From contig OZ012684.1 of NCBI GenBank assembly GCA_963942565.1, forward strand, positions 70,604,040 through 70,668,039: a stretch of 64,000 nt of DNA, written 5' to 3'. This document shows, one piece after another, positions 21,727-34,000 of the stretch. The first letter of the stretch is position 1. Each line of letters opens with the position of its first letter. The notes under the pieces are model-generated. The model saw only the letters and a list, made by a program, of their open reading frames with translations. It made no database searches and was not told where the DNA came from. A program made the translations under genes and the position numbers. This stretch comes from Maea johnstoni (lineage: Eukaryota; Annelida; Polychaeta; Spionida; Magelonidae).

Positions 21727-22625
21727 AACAACTTCTCCAAAACTCCATGGCAAAATCAACTAAAAAAGCATACTTACGAAACTGGAATTATTTCTATAAT
21801 TTCCTAGAAAATATCACCCAACAGGTACCAGTGCTCCCAGTGCACACTCAACATGTTGCTCTTTTTATTGCCCATTTATACAATCAAAATCTTCGCTCGA
21901 GCACAATTAAATCTTATATTTCAACCATATCCTTTGTTCATAAAATTGGCAATCTTGAAGATCCAACCAAGACCTTCTTAATCAAAAAAGCTATCATTGG
22001 TCAAAAGAGGAAGGAATCCAAACCTTCATATAAACTCCCTATAACTAGGAATATTTTGCATAAACTTGTCCAGGCTGTTCCATTTGCATCAGACAGTTCT
22101 TATGACCAAGTTATTTTTAAAGCGATATTTCTATTCACTTTTTACGCGTGTTTGAGAATCGGAGAAGTTGTTGAAGCGCAGGAAAAAATGCACACATTAC
22201 AAATACACCAAATATCACCCATCAACACAAAGCAGGGTCAAGGCTATAAGGTAAAGTTCTCTTCATACAAGCATTCATACAATTTGACACCAACATTTCA
22301 TTTGCAACCAACTAATTCAAAGTATTGTCCGGTCAACGCTTTGTCTAGCTTTCTAGCAATGCGACCCAAAGTTCAAGGACCTTTGTTCATATTCAAAAAC
22401 AAAAAACCTGTATCGAGGCAAAATGTATCTCTATTCCTTAAAACCTGTCTTAAGTTACAGGGTTTCAATGATAAGTATTATAGTACTCATTCATTTAGAA
22501 TTGGTAGAGCTACACAACTAGCAAAAGAAAACATACATGACAATATCATAAAATCAACAGGAAGGTGGAAAAGCCAAGCTTTCCAGGGTTACGTCCGGCC
22601 TTCCCATTTTGTTCTACCTATTTAA
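21723..22625 (+). CDS. Tyrosine recombinase ORF of the Ngaro-type element
   Basis: About 300 residues, starting at the end of the reverse transcriptase frame. An N-terminal helical SAM-like part (STKKAYLRNWNYFYNFL) is followed by the catalytic part, with ACLRIGEVVE (Arg), THSFRIGRAT (His-x-x-Arg) and a C-terminal GRWKSQAFQGYVRP (Tyr nucleophile). This enzyme inserts a circular DNA form by strand exchange without target duplication, matching the junctions seen here. Confidence 0.87.
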   Translation: MKQLLQNSMAKSTKKAYLRNWNYFYNFLENITQQVPVLPVHTQHVALFIAHLYNQNLRSSTIKSYISTISFVHKIGNLEDPTKTFLIKKAIIGQKRKESKPSYKLPITRNILHKLVQAVPFASDSSYDQVIFKAIFLFTFYACLRIGEVVEAQEKMHTLQIHQISPINTKQGQGYKVKFSSYKHSYNLTPTFHLQPTNSKYCPVNALSSFLAMRPKVQGPLFIFKNKKPVSRQNVSLFLKTCLKLQGFNDKYYSTHSFRIGRATQLAKENIHDNIIKSTGRWKSQAFQGYVRPSHFVLPI

Positions 22626-22696
22626 GTGATAATCTCCTAACTCCCCTCCTTTCTTTATGGGCTGTCAGTATTGATGATGTCTCATCATTACTGTTT

Positions 22697-23856
22697 GGCC
22701 CTCTCTCACGAGATCAGCCCATAGTTTAAGCATGGAAGTGGCAGATAATGCATGTGGCTGTCCAGCTATCTAGCAGTTACATGTATGTCTGTGATTTTCA
22801 TCTTTAAATTTGCATTGGTAGTAAGCATTTAATCTTTGTGTGTACATAAAGTAATATTATATCTACAATGCAGTATGTTTCTGTCTAGCTTCCTAGCAGC
22901 TACATGCTAGCATGTTATTTAAAAATTGTATATAACCATGTAATTATTTGTCAATCAATTGTATGTATAAACATGTTTTATAATGGACTATATATATAAC
23001 ATATTAGTATGAAACTGTCCATTAATCAATTTATTGTATATATTATATCATTTACTTATAAATAAAAATTTATTATTTATTTATAAACCCAGCTTGGTGT
23101 TTGTTGGTTATGTCACAAAAAATTACCGTTTGGCAAGCTTGCTTGCTGAACGGATTTTTGTGTCATGACAGGAGCGCCATCTATTGGTCTCTTGTCAAAC
23201 CAAAAGCTGCAGACATGACGTCACGTTGTCAAGTAAGGCACGTGACACAAACAAACATGAACGCACGTCAGTTCGTGTTTTCTATCTGACAGCAGCGGAC
23301 GTAGCTGCTGCCAATCATCAAAATTATTTGTTTTAAAAACCCACCCAAAATATTTTCCTTCAAAAAATATTTTTCCCTACCCATTTTATCAAAATATCTA
23401 TACTCAGTATGTTGTGAGACTATTATGCAAGGCCCTCTCTCACGAGATCAGCCCATAGTTTAAGCATGGAAGTGGCAGATAATGCATGTGGCTGTCCAGC
23501 TATCTAGCAGTTACATGTATGTCTGTGATTTTCATCTTTAAATTTGCATTGGTAGTAAGCATTTAATCTTTGTGTGTACATAAAGTAATATTATATCTAC
23601 AATGCAGTATGTTTCTGTCTAGCTTCCTAGCAGCTACATGCTAGCATGTTTATTTAAAAATTGTATATAACCATGTAATTATTTGTCAATCAATTGTATG
23701 TATAAACATGTTTTATAATGGACTATATATATAACATATTAGTATGAAACTGTCCATTAATCAATTTATTGTATATATTATATCATTTACTTATAAATAA
23801 AAATTTATTATTTATTTATAAACCCAGCTTGGTGTTTGTTGGTTATGTCACAAAAA
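22697..23856 (+). repeat. Ngaro-type element, 3' block B1-A2-spacer-B2
   Basis: B1 (22697-23121) and B2 (23431-23856) both begin GGCCCTCTCTCACGAG and end GTTATGTCACAAAAA. A2 (23122-23338) follows B1 with no gap. A 92-bp spacer (23339-23430) separates A2 from B2; it is AT-rich, starting ACCCACCCAAAATATTTTCC. Confidence 0.87.
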
Positions 23857-23997
23857 CTCATGGTGAGAAGGGTATATATACTGACTGCTGAAATCGCGAT
23901 AAAAATATTTACTACTTCCGTTTTTTTCAAAGTTGTTTTCTTACGATTGTGGGGATCAAAGAAAATCCACAAATGGGCAGGATGGATTATTTAGAGT

Positions 23998-24525
23998 CTG
24001 TTTTCTTGAAGTTGAAACTTTTTTTCCGGTTTTAGTGGCGAAATTAATAAGTAAATTTAGAATTTCGCCAGGGTTCCTAAATCAACATTCCAAAAAGCCG
24101 TTTTTGCCGTTTTTTTCCGAAGTCGCCATTTTTTTTCAAAAATTACAAATATAAGCAACAAGTTATGATAATAGGGTAAAAGCCCTATTTGTTGCGAACA
24201 CTTTGATGGGCCATTTGTAAATTTTGACCCAGAAACGGCGACGTGACAATTTATTGAAAAAAGTATGTTTTTTGTGTGAAATGCACACAATGCATATCAA
24301 TGCCCTAATCTCGCTATATCAAAAAAATCAACTTCCGGTTGTAGCGAAAAGCTATTTTTTCGCTTCCAACCTGAAGTTGAATTAAAAAAATGATTGAATC
24401 AGATAGATGAGGATCTCATCTATCCAGGTAGGTAGTCATATTGTGATCGGGGGGAGATAGCTTGATGAAATTGACAGGAATCGGCGAGGTACCATTGAGA
24501 ATGTACTAATCGCCGTGGTCAACAC
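23998..24525. other. No gene; AT-rich repeat-like DNA
   Basis: Poly-T tracts and phrases such as CCGTTTTTTTCCGAAG. Open frames here have no domain. Begins directly after copy 2 of the 580-bp duplication. Confidence 0.35.
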
Positions 24526-24890
24526 GCCACCATCGATGCGTGTTGACAAATATCTCAAAATATTTTCGATTTTCCGAAACCAAAAGAATTAATCTTAATA
24601 ATATAGATACTTGGCTTGTTAATTCTTTTGGTTTCAGAATTTTAGAGTTAGAGATGGCCACAAACGAAAGCTTTGAAATCGGGGTGCAAATCTCGTCAAA
24701 CCCGACCCATCGCCATGTTCACGCCACCATCGATGCGTGTTGACAAATATCTCAAAATATTTTCGATTTTCCGAAACCAAAAGAATTAATCTTAATAATA
24801 TAGATACTTGGCTTGTTAATTCTTTTGGTTTCAGAATTTTAGAGTTAGAGATGGCCACAAACGAAAGCTTTGAAATCGGGGTGCAAATTT
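24526..24890. repeat. About 195-bp tandem duplication with an internal hairpin
   Basis: ACGCCACCATCGATGCGTGT starts both units (24527 and about 24721). Each unit has a hairpin, AAACCAAAAGAATTAA against TTAATTCTTTTGGTTT. The two 67-70-codon frames are the same repeat read twice. Confidence 0.8.
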
Positions 24891-25477
24891 CGGCAAAACC
24901 GATATTCAAAATGGCGGAGGGTAACCTAGCCAATGTAAAAAATACGTGAATGAACACGTAAGTAAAATAGTACAAAGAGAAATACAAATAGCCGCTCATT
25001 GGTTAATAAACCGCGGGAAAGAGTACCACGTGGTGTGACGGTGAGGCAGTGAGACCGCTCATTGGATAATTCACCAGAGACAAACCACGTGGTGCTGTCA
25101 CGTGATTAGCCGATCGCATTAAATATGCAGAAAACCCACGCATGCGCATCCACCCACGCATGCGCATCCAACGGCCGCCCCACCAGACCAGACGCGCTAC
25201 AGAATCGTATTGGAGTGAAGAAAACGTAAAGTATAAACACGTAAAAATCCACCAAAAAAAAACTAGGCAACCCACAGAAACAATGAAACAAACATTATAA
25301 ACTACACACCCAATTCTAACAGAAACAATAAACAAAACGACCCCACCACACCCCACTCTCCAGATCATGCGGCTAGAATTTTCCAAAAATGCCATGTAAG
25401 ACAACATAGGGAAAATGCATCAACCAGCTCCCAGGACCCCCCCCGGGAATGCAAGACAACAAAAGCGAACTGAATAT

Positions 25478-26508
25478 AGGTTGTTGTTTGTACAACAACC
25501 TCTAAAAATTCTGCCCGTCCAGATTTAGCTACTAATCTACTTCAAATCCTTATACTAGCTATGGAACTTATATGCATAGTTTTATCCCCTGTAGTACTTG
25601 TAATCAACATATTCAGGTGAATCCCACATTTCCTATCAATCTCTCCATTTGGGACATAGTTTCTGCTTCAACTGATAGCCTAGTGCATCAAAAAGTGCAA
25701 TTTACACCAGCTATGACCTAGAAGATGGTTTGTTAGGAAATATTTGGTTATTGCACCCCAAAAGTCAAAAATTAAAAATGTTCATTGAAATTTTTACCTG
25801 TCCAAACAGGAGGTTTTCAGGAAATTACCTGTCCAAAAGACAGGCAGGACGGGTCCTGGCTAAGTCCCTGCAAGCACTGTCTGGGTATTACATTGAGGAT
25901 AAAATAGTCAATCATTTCCTTGAAAATGACATTTTAGAATTCCTTGGGAAAATTGTCCTGATGAGGTATTTTTGATGTGTTGATGGTCCAAATGACCCCA
26001 GACACGCTGCTGGCTAAGACCATATTGTGAATTTTACATAGTTCTCTAGCAAGGCATCTGAATATCCCCCTTTTCTATCAATGTTTGGGATGAAGTTGAC
26101 TTTCAGAATGGTTTTCTGAGAATCACAAAAAATGTTTTGATAACAAGCAACATATTTTTCTGAACATTATCATTGAACAACAAAATGCATGGTAGTAGGT
26201 AAAATGTCAAACTTCAGTTGCCTCACAGCCTGTCTTTGGCAGTTTCCTGAAAACCTTAGGAAAGGCAAAAAAAACTATGAACGATTTTCAGTTGTGACGT
26301 CCTTAAGTAATAGTCAAATATTTTCCTAACAAGCCAACTTCTAAGACATGGCTGAAGTGTGAATTGCCCCTTTTGACACAATAGGCGAAAAATGTAGCTG
26401 GAACATTTAGAAGTAGCTCTGTAGCAGAGTAGCTAAATTTGGACGGGCAGAAATTCTGTAATTGCTGTTTCTGGCAGGCATTTTTAAAATCCTGACTACA
26501 GGTTCTAT
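25478..26508. mobile_element. About 1-kb repeat with inverted halves (CTTAGCCAGGAT family)
   Basis: TTCTGCCCGTCCAGATTTAGC at 25510 (cut: TCTGCCCGTCCAGATTTAG) is the inverse of CTAAATTTGGACGGGCAGA at 26432. The palindrome AGGTTGTTG...CAACAACCT lies at 25478-25503. CTGGCTAAG phrases near 25857 and 26008 belong to the same family as 8711-9021. It may be two nested copies. Non-coding. Confidence 0.5.
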
Positions 26509-26767
26509 AAAGATCTAACCAAAATCATAAAACTATTATCAGAAAAAAGCCAAGCTTTTACAAGACAATTAAAGGTTTTGGAAGTACTATGAGGAAAATG
26601 AACAAGTAGTTTTGTAACCAATTTTGCTAAATTGAGGTAAGGTGGGGTTTTCTACCCTTCTTGCACTTAAGATGAACTGCCAATTGATTTTCATATAGAG
26701 AAACATTGATGTACTTCTAGGTCTTAGGATGGAAAGAAAAAGCAACATCTATAACTGGAATGAAAAT

Positions 26768-26773
26768 ATTTAT
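26768..26773 (-). terminator. Candidate IFT88 polyadenylation signal
   Basis: TTTATT on the plus strand gives AATAAA on the minus strand, about 1.3 kb past the IFT88 stop. Another AATAAA overlaps the stop codon (28051-28056) but would leave almost no 3' UTR. I cannot decide from sequence which is used. Confidence 0.3.
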
Positions 26774-27639
26774 TCACATTGTTTTGTACAAGACTATTTA
26801 CTGATTTCTTGGATCTATAGATATCTTCCACATAGGACAAGGTAGTTAAAACACAAGTTCATCAGTTGTGTATTGTGAGAACTTTCAAACTTCTTATTTA
26901 ACAATCAAAACTACAACAATACAACTTCCATTTCAAATATAATACAAACATGTACAAGTGGACGGAAACAATTTACAACTATCAATATATTTAAGGCCAA
27001 GCTGGTGCGTCTCACGGTGAACATAGTAAAGTTCTTGCTTGAAGTCTCTAGAATAAGTGGACTTCAAGGCTAGAAAGCTTGATAGCAGGATCTCAAGTAA
27101 CAAGACACAGATATGTCATCGATGAATGGCATTGGAGAGAGAAGAGTCAACCACCTTTTGTCATATGAACCCATTCTAGTTTGAAATTACCCTTGCAGTG
27201 TTATCTGAATGTCCAGATAAGATTTTAAAAACAACTTGGAATAAAGCAATACATACCAATTTGAAAAAAATAGTTACTTATGTGCAATAAACCTCTTCAA
27301 ATATTTTCAAAAACACCTATGGTCACTTTTGACTTCTATAGATTTGACTGGGTTAAACAAGCAGATGACAGTACTTGGGATTTTACAAAACATTAATTTC
27401 AGAATTCTTTATTACTGTTCATAGTAAGAGATTTGAGGATAAGACTTGAATTGTTAAAGTTGAGAAATTCCAGTTAAGTATAAATATCAGAAGGGTGAAA
27501 ATGCACAGGTGGTCTGAAACAAATTCAAATACTCTGTTGATCAAGGAGGCTAGTTCTTGGATGAAGGTGTGTGGAACTGGTGTAGAATATTACAAATAAG
27601 TTCTACAAGATTTTTTTCCCAATATAAGGAGTTGCCATT

Positions 27640-27800
27640 GACTGCTCACCACTGCAAAGGGTACTGGGGTTGAATCTGGCTTAAGGCATGTGAGAAAGTT
27701 GCTAGTGAATTTGGATTAGGTTATTTATCACCAGTACCCCACATTCCTCCACCATTTTAAGTGGCTAATCACAATTCCGCCTTATTATGGCTGATAAGGT
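27640..27800 (+). repeat. tRNA-derived SINE-like copy (degenerate)
   Basis: A weak B-box (GGGGTTGAATCTGG) is followed by a body containing ATCACCAGTACCCCACATTCC and TGGCTAATCAC. The body parallels TCACCAGGTACTCCGGTTTCC and TGGCTAGTCAC at 62905-62935. It lies in the putative IFT88 3' UTR. Confidence 0.45.
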
Positions 27801-28052
27801 GACAATACTCAAGAGAAAAAATTCATATCCAAATTTAGTGGGCAGCCAAATGTTTAACACACAATAAGATATATTTCTGTAGCCACTTAGTAAAACTGAA
27901 TTTAATTTGTCAATATAATATTTGCATATGTGTCGGACCACTAGATCATCTATGAAGAAATATTATACAATGATTTGATTCCAGTATGTCTTTACTTTTC
28001 ATCAAATCTGTGTGCTTAATGGCGAAAATCTCCCTATATCCACCCATGCCAT

Positions 28053-31000
28053 TTATTCAGGCAAAAGGTCATCCCCTAGTTCTTCATCTGCAAATTCATC
28101 TTCGGCTGGTTGACCCCCTCGCCTGGCAGCTGTTTTAGGGCGCTCAACTTGAGGCCCGAGAGGATCAGAATATGTCACATCTGCAAAAGGAACAACATTA
28201 TTTACATATTGAATATTTTTCATGGCACTTCTAATTTGACATAACGATAGCAAATGTGCAACGTTATGTCAAGGCCAGTACCAGAAAGTGGAAGCCAGCA
28301 ATTGGAGTAATATTGATAATTTCTTTGCTGTTACATCTGACTTCTACTCAGACTGGACGTTTACTCTTGTGATATAATTTCCAAACTGTAGGCTTGATGG
28401 ATTCCTAAAGAAATCAAGCTCCATCTCAATACAAATTAGTATTGGAAATTAGATCTTATTCCAGGCAGTCATCATGGATTCGGATTATTAATGGAACCAG
28501 CACCACTCCTACACAAACAGGTGTTTTCTGAGTCAAATTCTCACCCAAACCCTTATACACCTAAGGTGCAGTAAAGTCTGACAACTCAACATAACTCATC
28601 AAGAAATGTGATACTTGGAAAACAGATTTTTTTTAACCCAAAAATAATAACTTTCAATATAAATATTTTATAAAAGTATTGCTTTGTTTATAACAAGAAG
28701 CTTCCATGTATGTCTGACCTCGTGTGCACTCTAGGGGCCGTAAGTATAAAAAAAAATTAACGTTATGCTTGCACCCTGCTTGTGGTTAGGAATACAAAGG
28801 GTGAGCAATGGACTTATCAACCACAAATTCTGCTACACTATACAGAGCTTATATACTTAGGGCCGCAGATGTGAAGGAGTTGATGAAAGTTCATGTTATA
28901 ACTTACCATTTATATCTTGTTGTGTATTGGCGAAAGCGTCCTCATCATCGTCAATGGTTGGGCGGAGTCTGGCACTGCCGGCACTTGACCTCTGACCCCT
29001 GGCACTTGACCTCCTGCTACCACCACTACTACCCTCCCGACTTCCAGCTGAAACATAGAAAAAATATATTACTCAAGTATGAAGAATAGGAAAGGTTGAA
29101 TACCACATTAGGAAAAAGTATACTAAGTTGTTTCATTTGATGAATTATTTCATATACTTGTTTATCAGTTCTTAGTTGATATTTCTATAAAATATTAACT
29201 GTTTTTAGATGTTATGAAGCAAAATCAAAATACAGTGTTACACTTCAAAAACCCAGTTCAAAAAGGCATTCTGAGTGTTCAATGCTAGAATTCAGATGTG
29301 TACAAAAATATTGAATGAGGGGTTTGTTTATAGCCAAAATCTAGGAAATGTGAATGTTTGTGAGGGTTTGATAAAATATTGTACTCTCCCTCAGTACCTC
29401 AAATATTGGCTTGACTACAACTGGTAATAAAACTATCTATATATATATATATTCTTCACTAATATCATACAGGATAACAGTAATTATAAGCATAAACTTC
29501 ATGGGAATAGGTTCTGGCTAAATGAAATCAAAATAAGTCATGGGAGTGAAGTTCATTTCAAAATTAACATTTCACAGAATACAAAAAACATTTACAAGTT
29601 TTTAAGTATATTGCATAGTGCACTATTATATATGCATTCTATGCAGTGATTACACATACTTCCATGTTTGTCATAAATACCCTTCCCAGCAATTTGGGAC
29701 ACTTTTTAATAATCATGATTTCAATGGGTTAAGGGGGCCCATGATTTCTGTAAATAGGAATTAACCAGGGTAATGATGGTCCAGATTTCATGAACTACAG
29801 TGCTGAGTGTGTGAGATCTGGCAGGTGAGATTGTGGAAACCCATTTTGATTGTAACAATGCCAGTTATTTGTAATTGCTTGTATCAGGAACTGAGTCATC
29901 ATGTCATGCTGAAATCCTACATGTATTTTAGTATATTCTCTCATTTCCAATTGCAATCACAATCACAAGTGCAATTTCAATTAATTCCACTTATCCTTGA
30001 TAACATTTGCTTCGGTTTGATTATGTGGTCAACAAAAAAATGAGCCCAATCAACAAATCAATATCATGAGCAAATTGTTTGTTGTCATAGTGAGCAAAAA
30101 TGTTTCTAAATGATGCACTTAGAGAGATTATTAAACTAGCTCCTGTCATATCAAACTAGAGCATAAGTTAAAACTATGCTTTCCATAATGCCAGAATTTC
30201 AATAACTTTTCATCCATCACATGCAGTAATATATGTTGTAAGTGTGCCAAAATCACATGTGTATTTGTCAAACATTTCACAACACTAAAACCTACCAACA
30301 GTGTTAATATATTTTAATATGAACAAACTTAAACTTCTTTATTCTCAAATCAAACATACTTGTGCATCTCTCCTTTGGAACCACATTTCATAAACAAGTA
30401 CCGGTAAATCAGTAAATATTTTGGATAATTTCTATATGATTATATATGTCTACTCAGATCCAGCAAACAGGCAATATTAGGTGGTTTTGGTGACTGGGAA
30501 ACCAGTACAAACATCATGCAGGTAGACTGGTTTATTGTACAATGATATCATGCTTGGTAGATATACATGTACAGTGAAAACACAAGTGGTCTACTATTCA
30601 ACAAACACAAAACTCACCACCAAAATAATAACCTAGGGAGACAGAAGAGTCACAAAATATAAAGACAAAAAATATCACCAAAGAGAGAAAGAGGGGTAAA
30701 AATTCCTCTGAATGCAATCAATGATAGTGACAAGAAGATTTGTCTTAAGGAATTTGTGTCAATACCATCATAAGTAATTGTAAGAAGCCATACACTATTG
30801 TAACATTATCCAAAAGACTTAGCAATTCTATCTCAGGTACCTATCTCTTGTCTTTTCAGACAATGTAGGCTGGTAGCAAATGCTTTTTTCATTGAAAGCT
30901 TTTCTATGATATATTCTAAGGTATAGGTAGGGATTTGCATGTTGCATTTTTTCATGAGAGTACAAATAACGTCCTGTTTTGCTGGACTTTAAAAATTGAT

Positions 31001-34000
31001 TATGGTATGGACAATGTCCTGATCTTCCTGGGATCATGGTCTAACACTATAGACTGGCTAAGTATTGAAAGGTCAAGTCAAAACTGAGTGGTGGGTTGCA
31101 ACCTATCTCAATGAAGATATGTCCAAGGAACAAGTAGAAGAGAACTAAGATCAAGGCAGCATCTACTGAAGTGGTCACAGCATGGGGGAAAGAGTTTCAT
31201 TTAAAATACTTCTCATTTCTTTATACACAAACCACTAGCTTAAGTGGAATTTATCCAATTCTTGTATTGTCATTCAACTTTTCATAAAATGCCAAGGTTT
31301 AAAGCTGACAAATGTTCCACATTATTAAACACTTATCAAGAAGCTCATTAGTTAGGGCTTAACTACTATCATTGTCATCCACCCTTTGAAAGTGGGGATA
31401 TCAAAAGCCAGCCAAATTATCTGACAGATGTTCTTGAAGTTCTTCTTGACAAGTGTGGTCGGGATTTATGATAGTTTTGAAAGTAACTATGGTGTAAAGC
31501 CTGAAGTCAATAAAACTTTGAATAAGATATTTTGATTGGGTTCTGATTAACATTCCTCCTTCAAATATTTTCAACCAACACAAATGGGATAACCTTTTTG
31601 TGCATAGAATTCCCTTTTAAAGGTGTCTTCTGGGCCTATTTTATTTATTTGACAGCCACTTAGCAGTAAAGCATAAATCAACAACTTACTTAAAGGGGAG
31701 TTGTTGATTGGTTGCTGGAAAACAGTTCTCCATCAAATATTTCCAGAAAGATACTTTTTTTTTGAGAGATATAAACTAAACAACCGAAACTCTTGATGGC
31801 ACTACAGTTATGGATGGGTTAACAGGAAGCGTCCAACAAAACATTCAGATTAGGCAGAAACAATCACTTACTGCTTCCTGCGCTGCCCTCTCTGTCTGCA
31901 ATGGTCCGATTATCTCGGCGACGCCCACTTCCACGGCGAGTCCCGCTATTGATACGCTGAAAACAGAGACAGTACAAACACATGAACATACCATGCTAAC
32001 TGTAAATAACTTCTTTTTTTTTTTTTATAAATCTCTGCAAAGCAGATGTTTTTTTAATGTCTCTCAACATCATCTTATTTCAGAAGTTTCAGTAATACAA
32101 TTCAGAAAAATTATCAATAATAATTAGTAATGACCATCAAGCATGTAATAAAAACAAGACCGATAATATCGCAAATGTATATACCCTCATCTCACCCACA
32201 ACTGTTAATACTTAGGCTTAGGTTTCAATAAGCTATCTTGCCAAATAGACAAAATATTTCAGTAAGTATGGACCACCTTATTGAATTTTAAGAAAATGGT
32301 TTTACACTGGGATGAAATTACCTAATACTGTACTATTTCTTTTACTTGCCTATAGTGCTTTGCTATGGTTTTCCATATCCAATAATAATGATATTTCATC
32401 TCATTAAAATACCTATTAGTATTTATTGAATTGTGTTGAAGCGGCATTAATTCTCATACCTGGTCTCTCATTTCCTTGGCTTTTTCAGCCTTTTTCAACT
32501 TTGTGGCGTAGTCCTGGGCTTCTTTCAACCCTAGATCTGTACACAACCGAACCAGGAACTTCAAACCTTACAAAACAGAACAAACATAGGTTAATTGAGA
32601 ATTACCTTTGTCTGGCTAATGAACATAGGAATTACATTTATGAATATATTTCTAAATAAAGAAGACAGTGGAAAGCTAGAAATGCATTGTTGTTGAGGCA
32701 ACAACAACATTGACATATTTGGTATCACATAGCTTATTACATAAAAAAGGTTACTGCATTCCACAATTTCCAGGAACTTTCTGTTGATGCTTACGCATGT
32801 TTCTGTAGATTGCTGAAAGGTATTCACATTCCATATTTTCCAAGAACTTTCTATTGATAATTTCATATATTTTCCTTAAGAGATTTCTTGTAGATACTCA
32901 TATTCAACAGTTTCTGGGAAGTTTCTGTTGATACTTTTGTATGTTTCTAGAAATTGCTGTTAGATACATTCCACATTTTCTGGGAACTTTCTATTAATAC
33001 TTTTGTACGTTCCTTGAGATTGCTGGTAGATACTCACATTCCACATTTTCCTTGAACCTTTTATTGAATATTTTATTATGTTTCTAGAGATTGCTAGTAG
33101 ATACTCACATTCCACATTTTCTGGGAACTTTCAATTGATACTTTTGTATATTTCTAAAAAAATGCTGGTAGATACTCACATTCCACATTTTCCTTGAACC
33201 TTTAATTGCATATTTTATTATTTTTCGAGAGATTGCTAGTAGATACTCACATTCCCCATTTTCTGGGAACTTTCTATTGATACTTATGTACGTTTCTAGA
33301 AATTGCTGGTAGATACTCACATTCCCCATTTTCTGGGAACTTTCTATTGATACTTATGTAAGTTTCTAGAGATAGCTGGTAGATACTCACATTCCCCATT
33401 TTCTGGGAACTTTCTATTGATACTTATGTAAGTTTCTAGAGATAGCTGGTAGATACTCACATTCCACATTTTCCGGGAACTTTCTATTGATACTCTTGTA
33501 TGTTTCTAGAGATTGCTGGTAGTTGCCGCTCCGTCTGTAGCAGCTGGCCACCATCAGTTGCCACTTGACCTGACTGGGCTGGACCAGGGCTGCCCTCTCA
33601 AAGTACTGGATGGCCTTCTCACAGAACTGAGAGTCGATGTAGTACGCCCCGAGCCACTCGATGACAGGGATGTTGGACGGAAAGTAGCGATAGGACTGAA
33701 AATAGAACATGCACTCATTTAGGTATAAGATGGGACATAAGGTTGGACAGGGCAGATCAGTGCTGCATCTGCATTCAGAGATAATACTGAAAATAACTTG
33801 ATAACTATAACAAATTCTCAAAATATTGGAGAATTGGTGGTTGGCTCACCGTCGCTAATTATTCAGATGTTTAAAAAGAAATCCTCTATTTGATTACAAT
33901 GATATCACCAATACAGTCGCGAGGGCTCTGATACCCGAGTGGACTATGGCCCTACAACTGACTGCTTGCTGTTTCTCACTACTCTCTGGGTTCTAATGCA

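Larger units (their letters stand above)
17157..23856 (+). mobile_element. Ngaro-type tyrosine-recombinase (DIRS-order) retroelement, looks whole
   Basis: 6700 bp with split direct repeats in the order A1 (17157-17373), coding region, B1 (22697-23121), A2 (23122-23338), B2 (23431-23856), as known for Ngaro elements. Parts in order: SGNH-hydrolase ORF, leader with an iterated motif, Gag-like ORF, reverse transcriptase/RNase H ORF, tyrosine recombinase ORF. There is no target duplication: copy 1 of the host repeat shows the empty site, and the B1/A2 junction equals the element's two ends joined. A1/A2 look identical and B1/B2 differ by about one base, so the insertion is very young. It looks whole. 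Confidence 0.9.
15617..23997. repeat. 580-bp tandem duplication, copy 2 (split by inserts)
   Basis: Pieces 15617-15711, 16664-16886, 17033-17156 and 23857-23997 align in order to copy 1. They are separated by a 943-bp TIR element, a 146-bp segment and a 6700-bp Ngaro-type element. Net length without these is about 583 bp against 580 in copy 1. Confidence 0.87.

Noticed and set aside
17157-23856. LTR retrotransposon or retrovirus
   Set aside because: No LTR pair, protease, integrase or envelope; split direct repeats and a tyrosine recombinase instead.
24540-24949. Two nearly identical 67-70-codon frames
   Set aside because: Read from a 195-bp tandem duplication with a hairpin; no domain or independent support.
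28808-29089. 93-codon plus-strand frame
   Set aside because: Shadow of IFT88 coding exon 20 on the opposite strand.
33105-33329. Minus-strand frame resembling the end of exon 17 (ISINRKFPEN)
   Set aside because: Not an extra exon: it is the 70-bp ladder, with no acceptor and with frame changes every unit.
32757-33460. CRISPR-like array (regular 70-bp period)
   Set aside because: No unique spacers: the whole unit repeats, it derives from an exon edge, and the genome is eukaryotic.
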